This document shows, in pieces, positions 1 through 8,352 of a stretch of 41,615 nt of DNA. Numbering within the stretch: the stretch's first letter is position 1; each line of letters starts with the position of its first letter. The translations under genes and the position numbers were made by a program. The stretch is from assembly GCF_023715465.1 (NCBI RefSeq), contig NZ_JAMBOE010000030.1, forward strand, positions 1-41,615. The letters are read 5' to 3'. The notes below the pieces were generated by a model that was not told where the DNA came from, searched no databases, and saw only the letters and a program-made list of their open reading frames with translations. The DNA is from Paenibacillus macerans (GTDB lineage Bacteria > Bacillota > Bacilli > Paenibacillales > Paenibacillaceae).

Positions 1-104
1 GGTGACTTTTCCTCATTCCGACTCGCACTCTGTTTTTCAAGGTAAGCGAAATCCTGCGAATAAGTGAGTATTCGTGAGAAAACACCTTAAATACGAGGGA
101 CGGT

Positions 105-290
105 TGTAGCAGCGGCTATTTTACGAATAAAGCCCTTTTCGAAATTCTAACGGATGTGATCGCCGTTATTTGCCTGAATCTAAGCAAAATGAGCCGGGTT
201 TCAGTGGAATAAGCGCCGTGGCAACCGTTAGATTTTGAAATCAACGTTTCTGGGACAAATAGCGGTTGTGGCATCCGTTAGAATAGTTTT
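105..290 (+). repeat. Dispersed intergenic repeat, family B, copy 1
   Basis: This stretch aligns over about 185 bp with the reverse complement of 29058-29260. Both copies share, in the same order, the cores GGTTGTAGCAG, GCAAAATGAGCCGG, AATAAGCGCCGTGGCAAC and AAATAGCGGTTGTGGCA. The element is made of three or four modules, each ending near CCGTTAGA. One module forms the hairpin CGGTTG-TGG-CAACCG in its best-preserved copy. It has no open frame of interest. Bases 1-104 and 291-425 hold nothing else recognisable apart from the upstream region of the SLH gene. Confidence 0.8.
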
Positions 291-425
291 GCGAGTCATG
301 GGGCAGGGCTTTTTCGTATGCATAAAATTTTGATTACATATTTTTTAAACTATTATATATTTACTTTAACTAGATTTTCAGACAGCCAGAGGGGAAATGT
401 TTACAAGTTGATGGGAGGAACTTTC

Positions 426-2306
426 TTGAGTAAAAAGCTTTATATCAAGGTAATAACCACGGCAGCTCTGCTTAGCGCCGGCGCGCTGCCGGCCCATGCG
501 GCAACCACTTTCACGGACATCGACGGCTCTTATGCCAAAGACGCGATCGTGAAGCTTGCGGAGTCCGGGATTTTGAACGGCAAGGGCAACGGGAAATTCG
601 ATCCGACCGGAACCATTGAGCGCCAGGATTTTGCCATCATCCTCGCCAAAGCGCTGGGACTGGATGTGTCGGCGCCCCCGGCGTCGGCCACCTTCCAGGA
701 CGTGCCCGCAGCCAATTATGCCTATAGTGCCGTGGAAGCTGCGGTCAAAGCCGGTTTGATTAACGGCTACGGTAACGGTGTTTTCGGCAATGGCAACAAT
801 TTATCGCGGCAGGATTTGGCGGTTATTCTGGTGCGGGCGCTTGGGGTTGATGCGGCCGGTAAAGCGGCGGACCTGAAATTCAGCGACGCAGCTTCCATTT
901 CCGGTTACGCCAAGGATGCGGTCGCAGTAGCCGTTGAATTGGGCCTCATCTCCGGCTATCCCAATGGCACGTTTAAACCCGACGGCAGCGCGCAAAGGCA
1001 AGAGGTAGCTTCGCTCACCAGCAAATTCATCGAAACGCTGGACACTCTTAAAGGCGAGGATTCTTCCCCGGACACGAAGCCTTCCGAAGGTGATACGGAC
1101 GCATCCAAGCAGCCTGAAACAACTCCTGCGGCAACCGGGACGAACAGCGGCGGCGGAACTTTGATTGCTGGCCGCGGAAACAGCAATAGCAGCGGCGGCG
1201 GCAGTGGTTCAAACCGGCCGGATACAACCGCCCCCACGGTCACGGTTGTATCCGCTTCACCGGTGAAGATCGGACAAGCCGTTGCCGTCAAATCCAGCGA
1301 AGCCGGCTACGTTTACCTTGTCCCGGCCGCCAACAATCCGTTGACCAAAGTGGATTTGGATGCCCTGGTCTCGGCAGCAGCCGCCAGCGGGGCGGTCGTT
1401 TCCGCAGCCGACGGCATGGCCGAAATCCCTACCTCCGACCTCACGGAAGGGGATTATAAGGTTTACGCGGTCGACTCCGCCGGCAATGTGTCGGCGCCTT
1501 CGGGACCAGTGTCATTGACCGCCGCCCAAGAGCTGCCGCTTGAAATCAGGCTGGAGGAGGGAGCCACGCTTTATCTGAACAGCGGTCTTTTGCCGGATCA
1601 GGCCGCCGTTACGATTTCATCCGGGGATACATCCGAATCCGCAGGAGCGGAATACAACAAGCGGAATATCAAGGACCTCTTGCAAGTCAAGCGCGGTGAA
1701 ACGGCCGGAAGCTTCAAATACGATCCGGAAAAAGGCGGCTTCAACGTGACCGATTCGTCCACCAATGCCGTGATCGCTACGGTTACGCTGAGCACTTACT
1801 CCGATCTCGTTTCCATCATTCAAAGCAGCGACGGGATCATCATCATTCCTGCCTTGGAGGCGACGGAAAATACGGAAGCGTCCCTGTTCTTTAACCTTTG
1901 GGAAAACGGCGTCTTGCTCGGCAGCCAGGAACTTCGGATTACGTTTGACGAGACGCCGCCAACCGTAACCGGCAGCACGTATAACGAAGACGGAACGATT
2001 AGCTTAACCTTCAGTGAGGATCTGTCGGTTTCGCCGGACTTTGGCGGCATCACGCTTGATTATTCGGCCAGCGGCGATTTCACGGATGAGGACACAAAGC
2101 ACTTGAATCCCTTCGGAGATTACACCTTGACGATGCTCAGCCGCCATGAATTCAAAATCGAGCTGAACCCCAGCACGGCTGCTTACCTGAAGCTCCAAAG
2201 CCCAGGCCGATTCCGCATCGCCGCAATCGGCGGTTGGGATTTTGCCAGAAATCCCGTGAAGCTGTCCGAGCCTGTCTTTATTGATATCCCGGGTGAACTC
2301 TTCTAG
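426..2306 (+). CDS. Secreted SLH-domain surface protein with Ig-like C-terminal region
   Basis: Predicted exported protein of 626 residues, anchored non-covalently to the cell wall. I chose the TTG at 426 because GGGAGGAA lies five bases before it and because it gives a clean signal peptide: Lys-Lys, a hydrophobic stretch, then AHA-A cleavage near residue 25. Upstream in-frame ATGs at 318 and 411 lack a ribosome site at the right distance. Three SLH repeats follow (about residues 28-85, 88-148 and 152-205), each with a FxD start and a GxxxGYxNGxFxP-like core. A Gly/Ser/Pro linker follows (about 210-270), then a beta-rich region (TAPTVT...GNVSAPSGPVSLT) of the kind found in Ig-like modules. 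The C-terminal half has no motif I recognise. SLH domains bind pyruvylated cell-wall polysaccharide. The role of the C-terminal part is unknown. Confidence 0.88.
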   Translation: MSKKLYIKVITTAALLSAGALPAHAATTFTDIDGSYAKDAIVKLAESGILNGKGNGKFDPTGTIERQDFAIILAKALGLDVSAPPASATFQDVPAANYAYSAVEAAVKAGLINGYGNGVFGNGNNLSRQDLAVILVRALGVDAAGKAADLKFSDAASISGYAKDAVAVAVELGLISGYPNGTFKPDGSAQRQEVASLTSKFIETLDTLKGEDSSPDTKPSEGDTDASKQPETTPAATGTNSGGGTLIAGRGNSNSSGGGSGSNRPDTTAPTVTVVSASPVKIGQAVAVKSSEAGYVYLVPAANNPLTKVDLDALVSAAAASGAVVSAADGMAEIPTSDLTEGDYKVYAVDSAGNVSAPSGPVSLTAAQELPLEIRLEEGATLYLNSGLLPDQAAVTISSGDTSESAGAEYNKRNIKDLLQVKRGETAGSFKYDPEKGGFNVTDSSTNAVIATVTLSTYSDLVSIIQSSDGIIIIPALEATENTEASLFFNLWENGVLLGSQELRITFDETPPTVTGSTYNEDGTISLTFSEDLSVSPDFGGITLDYSASGDFTDEDTKHLNPFGDYTLTMLSRHEFKIELNPSTAAYLKLQSPGRFRIAAIGGWDFARNPVKLSEPVFIDIPGELF

Positions 2307-2329
2307 CACGGGGCGGACAGACACATATG

Positions 2330-2370
2330 GAGGGACATGCTGGTTGCCATGCGGCCGCTTGTCCCTCTTT
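2330..2370 (+). terminator. Possible terminator after the SLH gene
   Basis: The arms GAGGGACA (2330-2337) and TGTCCCTC (2360-2367) form a perfect 8-bp stem. A short T-run (CTTTCC) follows. It lies 24 bp after the SLH stop codon. The loop is long and the T-run weak, so this is a modest call. Confidence 0.5.
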
Positions 2371-2474
2371 CCGCTTCACCGAATTTAATTTTTAGATAGA
2401 GAAAGAACAGGCAATTACTTCTCTATTTTACAGGCTCAATCTAGAAATCGGGGCTTTACTAACGACGAAAACGT

Positions 2475-2690
2475 CGGCTAAGCCTGCAAAATAGCGACAC
2501 TTTATGTGCTTATGATCCGGAACCAGGCATGTTCATCCTCATTAGCGGCATTTTTTGCGCTTATTTTTCTATGAATGGCCCGGAACGCGAGCATTTACTT
2601 GCGACCGGAGAGAATAGCGACATCATTTTCCTCTATTCCTCTCAAATGGACGGATATCGCCGGAATAACGCCCTTTTGGGTTTTGAGCTA
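2475..2690 (-). repeat. Dispersed intergenic repeat, family A, copy 1
   Basis: Read on the minus strand, this matches 29365-29585 and 34395-34612. Shared blocks in order are GGCGTTATTCCGGCGATAT, GAGAGGAATAGAGG, CATTCATAGAAAAATAAG, CCGCTAATGAGGATGAACAT and CCGGATCATAAGCACATAAAG. Small open frames in it are matched by similar frames in the 34.5-kb copy only because the DNA is repeated. I see no sign that they are genes. A 5-bp hairpin (CGACG-AAAA-CGTCG) lies at its edge near 2463-2476. Confidence 0.8.
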
Positions 2691-2692
2691 TT

Positions 2693-3064
2693 TTACGATC
2701 GCAAATGTTCGTTCAGCACGTTCTCTTCCAATACCTCGTAACTCCCGTAAACTTTGTGAATATGCTGCTCGCCCCAGGCGCAGAGCGCGTCCAAAATACC
2801 CCGCAAGCTTTGTCCGTATTCACTCAGCTCATATTCCACACGAGGCGGAATTTCGTGATATACGATCCGCCGAATGATGCCGTCCGCCTCCAGTTCACGC
2901 AATTGCTGGGTGAGCATTTTTTGCGTGATATCGGGCATCAGGCGCTTCAATTCACTGGTGCGCTTGCGCCCGTGGGTCAGGTGGCATAAAATGACGCATT
3001 TCCACTTTCCCCCGATGATCTCCAGCGTGGCCTCCACGGCGATGTTGTATTTTTTCTGTTTCAT
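2693..3064 (-). CDS. HxlR-family winged-helix transcriptional regulator
   Basis: Small DNA-binding regulator of 123 residues, covering essentially the whole HxlR domain. It has the family hallmarks GGKWKCVILCHL near the N-terminus, then RTSELKRLMPDITQKMLTQQL as the recognition region and DGIIRRIVYHEIPPRVEYELSEYG as the wing. I prefer the ATG at 3064 over the one at 3070 because AAGGAGA is then seven bases away, while it nearly touches the upstream ATG. It is transcribed away from the MFS transporter gene. HxlR proteins often sense electrophiles or aldehydes and control a divergent neighbour, so control of the MFS/aldo-keto reductase pair is likely but inferred. Confidence 0.9.
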   Translation of the reverse strand: MKQKKYNIAVEATLEIIGGKWKCVILCHLTHGRKRTSELKRLMPDITQKMLTQQLRELEADGIIRRIVYHEIPPRVEYELSEYGQSLRGILDALCAWGEQHIHKVYGSYEVLEENVLNEHLRS

Positions 3065-3088
3065 TCCCATCTCTCCTTATGCCTTAGG

Positions 3089-3143
3089 CACTTCAAAGTA
3101 CCTATATTACCATACGGTACCTATATTACTTCAAAGTGCGTAC
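3089..3143. promoter_or_regulatory. Candidate HxlR operator region with 20-bp-phased repeats
   Basis: Between the divergent regulator and transporter genes the 13-mer GTACCTATATTAC occurs twice, at 3098-3110 and 3118-3130, exactly two helical turns apart. Two copies of ACTTCAAAGT (3090-3099 and 3128-3137) flank them. The minus-strand copies of TAATAT could serve as the -10 of the regulator gene. Autoregulation and control of the transporter are inferred from this arrangement. Confidence 0.55.
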
Positions 3144-3254
3144 TTCTCATTAACAACGCTATATTCCATAATAACATTTGCCTTCCGGGTCCGCCGTATA
3201 CCTTTTGGATAGGCTTATCCTTTATGGCAACATCATCTTTAGGGAGGGAAAGAA

Positions 3255-4520
3255 ATGACTCTGGATAAAAAACGGAGCACGCTGGCGCTGCTGGCTTTAG
3301 CGGTGAGCGCTTTTGCGATCGGAACGACCGAGTTCATCAGCGTCGGTTTGCTGCCGCTCATCGCGGACGATATGCACATATCCGTGACCACCGCCGGCTT
3401 AACCGTTTCTTTATATGCTTTGGGCGTCACCATCGGAGCACCCGTTCTAACTTCCGTGACATCAGGAATGTCGCGCAAATCGCTGCTGCTGTGGATCATG
3501 ATCGTGTTCATGATCGGCAATACGCTGGCCGCCACGGCTACCGGCATCGGCATGCTGCTTGCGGCCCGCGTGATCTCCGCGTTCTCGCACGGCGTATTCA
3601 TGTCGATCGGCTCCACGATCGCCGCCGACCTGGTACCGAAGGACCGCAGGGCCAGCGCCATCTCGATCATGTTTACCGGTCTGACCGTCGCCACGGTCAC
3701 TGGGGTGCCGCTAGGCACCTTTATTGGCCAGCAGTTCGGTTGGCGCGCGGCTTTCTTCATGATCGTAGCCGTCGGCCTGCTGGCTTTTATCGCGAACAGC
3801 ATGCTGGTGCCGTCCGATCTGCGGAAAGGAGCGCCCGCCAAGTTCCGCGACCAGTTTAAGCTGGCGGCCAACGGCCGGATGCTGCTGTTGTTTTTGATTA
3901 CCGCGTTAGGCTATGGAGGCACCTTTGTCGTCTTTACCTATTTGTCGCCGATTCTCCAGGAGATTACCGGTTTCCGTGAAGGAACCGTCGCCGTCATTTT
4001 GCTCGTATACGGCATTGCGATAGCAATCGGCAACATGATCGGCGGGAAACTTTCTAATCGCCAACCGATCAAAGCCTTGTTTTATATGTTCATCATTCAG
4101 GCGGCCGTGCTGCTGGCCCTGATGTTTACGGTGCCATATAAGGCGGCCGGTCTGATTACGATCGTGCTCATGGGCCTGCTCGCGTTTATGAATGTGCCCG
4201 GGCTGCAGGTTTATGTGGTCATACTGGCGGAACGTTTTGTCCCATCGGCGGTGGATGTCGCTTCCGCGATCAACATCGCCGCCTTTAACGCGGGCATCGC
4301 CATCGGATCTTACCTGGGAGGTGTCATCACCGACTCTATCGGCTTGATCCATACCTCCTGGATCGGAGCGCTTATGGTGGCGGCCGCCGTTGTCCTGACG
4401 GGCTGGAGCCGCGCCCTGGAAAGAAAGGATCACCGCGAATCGCACGCACAACAACAATTACAGCACAACAACAATTACAATGGGAGGTTCAATCATAATG
4501 ATTTCAAGTCTGCAAGATAA
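3255..4520 (+). CDS. MFS transporter, DHA1 / AraJ-like drug or sugar efflux family
   Basis: Integral membrane exporter of 421 residues with about twelve hydrophobic segments. The N-terminus (AIGTTEFISVGLLPLIADDM) and the segment RVISAFSHGVFMSIG match the AraJ/YdhP/NepI branch of the major facilitator superfamily. VPKDRRASAISIMFTGLTVATVTGVPLGT is the family loop and transmembrane-5 signature. AGGGAGGG precedes the ATG by eight bases. The last 25 residues, rich in Gln and Asn, look unnatural. They follow a 17-bp tandem duplication (4446-4479), and removing one copy would end the protein at a TAA overlapping the next gene's ATG. The next gene overlaps by 23 bp, so co-translation is likely. The substrate cannot be told from sequence. 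The divergent HxlR gene suggests a stress-inducible export role. Confidence 0.88.
   Translation: MTLDKKRSTLALLALAVSAFAIGTTEFISVGLLPLIADDMHISVTTAGLTVSLYALGVTIGAPVLTSVTSGMSRKSLLLWIMIVFMIGNTLAATATGIGMLLAARVISAFSHGVFMSIGSTIAADLVPKDRRASAISIMFTGLTVATVTGVPLGTFIGQQFGWRAAFFMIVAVGLLAFIANSMLVPSDLRKGAPAKFRDQFKLAANGRMLLLFLITALGYGGTFVVFTYLSPILQEITGFREGTVAVILLVYGIAIAIGNMIGGKLSNRQPIKALFYMFIIQAAVLLALMFTVPYKAAGLITIVLMGLLAFMNVPGLQVYVVILAERFVPSAVDVASAINIAAFNAGIAIGSYLGGVITDSIGLIHTSWIGALMVAAAVVLTGWSRALERKDHRESHAQQQLQHNNNYNGRFNHNDFKSAR
4446..4479 (+). repeat. Perfect 17-bp tandem duplication at the MFS gene 3' end
   Basis: GCACAACAACAATTACA occurs at 4446-4462 and again, identically, at 4463-4479. Because 17 is not a multiple of three, the duplication changes the reading frame of the transporter's C-terminus and moves its stop from 4496-4498 to 4518-4520. 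Confidence 0.95.
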
Positions 4521-5340
4521 AACAACGCTGCGTAACGGAATAAGCATGCCCTGGCTCGGCCTCGGCGTATTTAAAGTGGCGGAAGGCCCCGAATTGGTAA
4601 ACGCGGTCAAATTCGCCATCACCCACGGGTACCGCAGCATCGATACCGCAGCCATCTACGAGAATGAAGCGGGGGTCGGCCAAGGTATCCGCGAAGGTTT
4701 GAAGGAAGCCGGAATCCCCCGGGAAGAATTGTTCGTCACCTCGAAAGTATGGAACGCCGATCTCGGTTATGAAACGACTCTAGCCGCTTATGAGACAAGC
4801 CTGAATAAGCTGGGGCTGGAGTACCTCGATTTATACTTGATTCACTGGCCGGTGGCCGGCAAATTCAAAGAAGCCTGGAGAGCGTTGGAGGCGCTGTACA
4901 AAGCGGGGAAAGTGAAGGCGATCGGCGTCAGCAACTTCCAGGTTCATCATCTGGAGGACTTGATGCAGGACGCGGAGATCAAGCCGATGGTCAACCAAGT
5001 CGAATACCATCCGCGTCTGACGCAAACGGAAGTGCAGACTTTCTGCCGGGAGCACGGCATTCAAATGGAGGCCTGGTCGCCGCTGATGCAGGGCCAGTTG
5101 CTGGATCACCCGGCGCTGCGGGAAATCGCCGGGAAATACGGCAAATCGGCAGCCCAGGTGATCATCCGCTGGGATTTGCAAAACGGCGTGATCACGATTC
5201 CGAAATCGACCAAGGAACACCGGATCGCCGAAAATGCAGCCGTCTTTGACTTCGAGCTGAGCCCGGAGGACATGGAGCGGATTGGCGCTTTGAACGAAAA
5301 CGATCGAGTCGGACCGGATCCGGACAACTTTGATTTTTAG
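4498..5340 (+). CDS. Aldo/keto reductase (glyoxal / 2,5-diketogluconate reductase type)
   Basis: NADPH-dependent cytosolic carbonyl reductase of 280 residues. The start at 4498 follows GGGAGG at 4482-4487, and an in-frame upstream codon would lie on top of that ribosome site. The catalytic tetrad is visible: Asp and Tyr in RSIDTAAIYENE, Lys in FVTSKVW and His in DLYLIHWPV. NADP-binding sequence ITIPKSTKEHRIAEN and the usual C-terminus GPDPDNFDF are present. It resembles YvgN/YtbE-like enzymes that reduce methylglyoxal and other aldehydes. It sits directly behind the MFS gene and probably shares its transcript. A role in aldehyde detoxification under HxlR control is a reasonable inference. The natural substrate is not determinable from sequence. 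Confidence 0.93.
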   Translation: MISSLQDKTTLRNGISMPWLGLGVFKVAEGPELVNAVKFAITHGYRSIDTAAIYENEAGVGQGIREGLKEAGIPREELFVTSKVWNADLGYETTLAAYETSLNKLGLEYLDLYLIHWPVAGKFKEAWRALEALYKAGKVKAIGVSNFQVHHLEDLMQDAEIKPMVNQVEYHPRLTQTEVQTFCREHGIQMEAWSPLMQGQLLDHPALREIAGKYGKSAAQVIIRWDLQNGVITIPKSTKEHRIAENAAVFDFELSPEDMERIGALNENDRVGPDPDNFDF

Positions 5341-5365
5341 ATCAGCGAATTTATAGCGCCAGAGA

Positions 5366-5409
5366 GGGGCTGGCCGAGACGATGATTGCGATCGCCTTCG
5401 GTCAGCCCC
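5366..5409. terminator. Bidirectional stem-loop between convergent genes
   Basis: GGGGCTGGCCGA (5366-5377) pairs with TCGGTCAGCCCC (5398-5409), 12 bp with one G-U pair. It lies between the aldo/keto reductase stop and the aldolase stop. Neither strand has a long T-run, so it may act as a 3' stabiliser as much as a terminator. Confidence 0.55.
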
Positions 5410-5457
5410 CATTGCAGTAAATGGGCAACCGGATGGTTTAGAAGCGTTTTTCTTTGG

Positions 5458-6339
5458 TCACAAGAGAACGGGGTGCTTGCTGTAAAGCTCGCTTTTGCCG
5501 ATGGAATCGAACAAGCGCATTTTGTTGCGGATCACTTCCTTGGCCGCGCTGATGCAGTCCGGATAGATGACGTTGGGGTCCCACCATTCTTCACGGCTCA
5601 AAATTTCCCGCGCCTTGGCGAAATACGCGTGTTTCATGTCGCTCGAAATGTTGACCTTGCAGATGCCTAGCTTCACGGATTGCGCCACTTCTTCATCCGG
5701 GTTCGAGGAACCTCCATGCAGCACAAGCGGGATATCGATCCGCTCGGCGATGGCTTTCAGGATATCGAGCTGCAGCTTCGGTTTGATGTGTTTCGGATAG
5801 ATGCCGTGCGCGGTCCCGATCGCTACCGCCAATGTATCCGCGCCCGTCCGGGCGATAAAATCCCGCGCTTGCTCCGGATCGGTATACGTTACCTCCGTTA
5901 CCCCGCCTTCGACGGAATTGCCCGTGCTCCCGATCGTTCCCAGCTCCGCCTCCACCGAGACGCCGACCGTATGGGCAAGCTCCACGACCTGCTTGGTCAA
6001 TTTGACGTTCTCTTCGTAGGGGAGCAGGGAACCGTCGATCATCACGGAGGTGAATCCGCACTTGATGGCCCGCATCACCTCAGCCACCGAGCCGCCGTGA
6101 TCGAGATGGATGACAAACGGAATCGGACTTTTGACCGCGCGGTCCCGCGCATAGCTGAAAAATTCATCCGTCAAAAACTCCAGCTCGCTGGGATGGATGG
6201 AAATGATCGCCGGTGCCTGGGAATGTTCCGCTTCTTCAATAACCGCGCGCAAAAAGCTGCTGTCCGCCACATTAAAAGCACCTACGGCAAACCGTTTCTC
6301 TTTTGCTACGGCCAACAATTCTTTCATCGTCAACAACAT
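5458..6339 (-). CDS. Class II ketose-bisphosphate aldolase (FbaA/GatY/KbaY family)
   Basis: Zinc-dependent aldolase of 293 residues that would split a ketose-1,6-bisphosphate into two triose phosphates. Family motifs: AVGAFNVAD near residue 20, FVIHLDHGGSV with catalytic Asp80 and zinc-binding His81, GFTSVMIDGS, VEAELGTIGS, AIGTAHGIYPK with a further metal His, and LVLHGGSSNPDEEVAQSVKLGICKVNISSD for phosphate binding. AAGGAG precedes the ATG by about ten bases. It is the last gene of the PTS operon, 79 bp behind EIIC, so its substrate is probably the bisphosphate made from the imported sugar. Fructose- and tagatose-type specificities cannot be separated by eye. Confidence 0.9.
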   Translation of the reverse strand: MLLTMKELLAVAKEKRFAVGAFNVADSSFLRAVIEEAEHSQAPAIISIHPSELEFLTDEFFSYARDRAVKSPIPFVIHLDHGGSVAEVMRAIKCGFTSVMIDGSLLPYEENVKLTKQVVELAHTVGVSVEAELGTIGSTGNSVEGGVTEVTYTDPEQARDFIARTGADTLAVAIGTAHGIYPKHIKPKLQLDILKAIAERIDIPLVLHGGSSNPDEEVAQSVKLGICKVNISSDMKHAYFAKAREILSREEWWDPNVIYPDCISAAKEVIRNKMRLFDSIGKSELYSKHPVLL

Positions 6340-6418
6340 ATCTCATCCGCTCCTTTTTAGTTGTTCTTCAAAAAGCCAACTTCTTTTGATCACGCATTTT
6401 TAATATCTTTTTGGATTT

Positions 6419-7510
6419 TTACTGCGCTTTCTCCAGCGTAAACGTGATGTCGTCATCATCCACACTTACGCCAAGCGTATCGTCGAATTCTTCATCAGCC
6501 TCGGTTACCGTTTTTTTGATCATAGAGAGGACGACTCCGCAAAGAACCGTTCCGATCAAAAGCGTGGCGGTAAACAGCCAGGGATGAGTGAACAGCGGCA
6601 CAACGAACAATCCCCCATGCGGAACTGGAGCTTCCACGCCCCAGGTCATAATCAATCCGCCCGCAATGGCGGAACCGATCACGCAGGAGAGAACCACCCG
6701 GAACAAATCCCGCGCTGCGATCGGAATAACGCCTTCCGTGATCATGCATATTCCCATGGGAAAAGCTGCTTTCAGCGCTTCCTTTTCCGAACGGGTATAC
6801 TTCTTGCGGGTGAGAAAGAAAGATAACGTGATGCCGAGCGGCGGAATTATCGAACCGACGAATTTAACCGCTTCCGGTCCGTAGACACCTTGCACGAGTA
6901 AGCCGTCCGCGAACAGGGACATCGTTTTGTTGACCGGTCCGCCGAAATCGAATGTCGCCATCGCCCCCATGACCGCGCCAAGCAGGAATTTGGACCCGCC
7001 CTGCATGGATTCAAGCATATGGGTCAGACCGTTTTGCGCCCATACGATGGGCTGCCCGATCAGCAAATACATGGCCAGCCCCGATAGGATGGTTGCCAGC
7101 ACCGGTATCACCATAACCGGCATAAGCCCTTGCATGGATGCGGGCAAACGGACGTATTTCCGAATGGCGAGCACCACATAGCCGACCAGGAAACCGCCAA
7201 CCATTCCACCGATAAAACCGGCTTGGATCTGCGAGCATACGTAACCTACGATCAGCCCGGGGGCGACGCCCGGACGATCGGAGATGGAGTAGGCGATGGC
7301 CGCGCAGATCAACGGGACGACCAGCCCCATGCCCAAACCTCCAAGCTGGTTGAGGTAATAAGGAATGGTCCCTGTCTTCTCCGCTACGCCGGTTCCTCCA
7401 AGCAGTTGTCCAAGCGCAATACAAATGCCGGCGGCAACGATCAGCGGAATCATATAGGATAGCAGGTGTTTCTTGATGATTTGGCCGATATGGCTGCCTT
7501 TATTAGTCAT
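6419..7510 (-). CDS. PTS fructose-like permease, EIIC component
   Basis: Membrane channel subunit of a fructose-superfamily phosphotransferase system, about 363 residues with eight to ten hydrophobic segments. Diagnostic stretches are GVAPGLIVGY, MGAMATFDFGGPVNKTMSLFA and FPMGICMITEGVIPIAARDLFRVV, typical of fructose-type EIIC. The C-terminus is hydrophilic and acidic (DDTLGVSVDDDD) and carries no fused EIIA or EIIB. I place the start at 7510 because AGGAGG is seven bases before that ATG and only one base before the ATG at 7516. It lies between the EIIB gene and the aldolase gene on one transcript. The sugar is unknown. Fructose, mannose, sorbose or a hexitol derivative are all possible. Confidence 0.9.
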   Translation of the reverse strand: MTNKGSHIGQIIKKHLLSYMIPLIVAAGICIALGQLLGGTGVAEKTGTIPYYLNQLGGLGMGLVVPLICAAIAYSISDRPGVAPGLIVGYVCSQIQAGFIGGMVGGFLVGYVVLAIRKYVRLPASMQGLMPVMVIPVLATILSGLAMYLLIGQPIVWAQNGLTHMLESMQGGSKFLLGAVMGAMATFDFGGPVNKTMSLFADGLLVQGVYGPEAVKFVGSIIPPLGITLSFFLTRKKYTRSEKEALKAAFPMGICMITEGVIPIAARDLFRVVLSCVIGSAIAGGLIMTWGVEAPVPHGGLFVVPLFTHPWLFTATLLIGTVLCGVVLSMIKKTVTEADEEFDDTLGVSVDDDDITFTLEKAQ

Positions 7511-7537
7511 CGTCATTCCTCCTTTTTGAACTACCTT

Positions 7538-7864
7538 TTATGCGGGGTTTTGGTTGGAGGCCAGCGAATGCTCCACCTTCTCGATAAACTGAACTGGCGA
7601 TTTGATAACGGTTTGTGTCTTGACCCGAACGACCGGTTTTCCTTTGAACCTTTCTTCGCCTCCTATCTTGATATCCGTCGCCAAAATCACCACATCCGCC
7701 TGCTCGATGTCTTCAGCGGTCAGCGCGTTCTCCGTGCCGATGGTGCCCTGGGTTTCCACCAAAATGTCGTGCCCCCTTGCCGCCGCTCCTTTAATCAGCT
7801 TCTCCCTGGCGATGTACGTATGGGCTATGCCGGCCGTGCATGCGGCAACCGCAACGATTTTCAT
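7538..7864 (-). CDS. PTS fructose-like EIIB component
   Basis: Cytosolic phosphocarrier of 108 residues with the fructose-EIIB P-loop MKIVAVAACTAGIAHTYIA. The phosphorylated residue would be Cys9. The second conserved part, GTIGTENALTAEDIEQADVVILATDI, is also present. The start at 7864 follows GGGAGGGG by five bases. A longer frame to 7900 adds residues the family does not have. It receives phosphate from EIIA and passes it to the sugar during transport by EIIC. It stands as a separate gene, as in Frw/Frv-like systems. Confidence 0.92.
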   Translation of the reverse strand: MKIVAVAACTAGIAHTYIAREKLIKGAAARGHDILVETQGTIGTENALTAEDIEQADVVILATDIKIGGEERFKGKPVVRVKTQTVIKSPVQFIEKVEHSLASNQNPA

Positions 7865-7896
7865 ATATACCCCTCCCGCGATGATATTTACTGAAA

Positions 7897-8352
7897 TCAA
7901 GCTTGAACTTTAAACAGAGAAATTATTTTCCGCGGATCTTGTTCGACCAGTAGCGCATCCAGCACTTTTTCATCCGCCAAGGCGGATGCAACCTGCGACA
8001 TCAGCCGGATATGGGTGGTCGTTTTGTCCGTCATCCGCACCGCAAACAGAATGACGCAATGCACCGGCTTGCCGTCAAGGGTTTCCCACGGAATCGGATG
8101 TTCGCTTCTGCCAATCGCCAGCGCGGTTTGCAGGACGGCTTCGGATTTGCCGTGCGGGATGGCGATATGGTTTTCCAGTCCGGTCTGCCCTTCCTCTTCA
8201 CGTTTGTACACATCGGCGATAAAATCGTCGACCGAAGACAACACCCCCTCCTGCAGCAGCATCCCGCTCATCTCGCGGAACACCTCGTCCTTGGTGGCGG
8301 CCCGCAAATGGAGATTGATCCGGTTTTCATTGAGAATTTGGGCGATATCCAT
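7897..8352 (-). CDS. PTS fructose/mannitol-type EIIA component
   Basis: Phosphocarrier of 151 residues, the usual length of a free-standing EIIA of the PtsN/fructose class. The active-site block ENHIAIPHGKS places the phosphorylated His at residue 67. The later segments HCVILFAVRMTDKTTTHIRLMSQVA and LLVEQDPRKIISLF complete the domain. Its start overlaps the end of the PRD regulator gene by 26 bp, with AGGAGG six bases before the ATG, so translation of the two is probably coupled. It takes phosphate from HPr, and it may also phosphorylate or be read by the upstream regulator. Confidence 0.92.
   Translation of the reverse strand: MDIAQILNENRINLHLRAATKDEVFREMSGMLLQEGVLSSVDDFIADVYKREEEGQTGLENHIAIPHGKSEAVLQTALAIGRSEHPIPWETLDGKPVHCVILFAVRMTDKTTTHIRLMSQVASALADEKVLDALLVEQDPRKIISLFKVQA

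Noticed and set aside
318..425. ATG at 318 or 411 as the start of the SLH protein
   Set aside because: They would add residues before the signal peptide. The TTG at 426 has GGGAGGAA at the right distance and gives a standard signal sequence.
2529..2877. Two overlapping small frames on the plus strand before the HxlR gene
   Set aside because: They fall in family A repeat DNA and the HxlR gene's antisense. The similar frame at 34.5 kb reflects repeat identity, not selection on protein.
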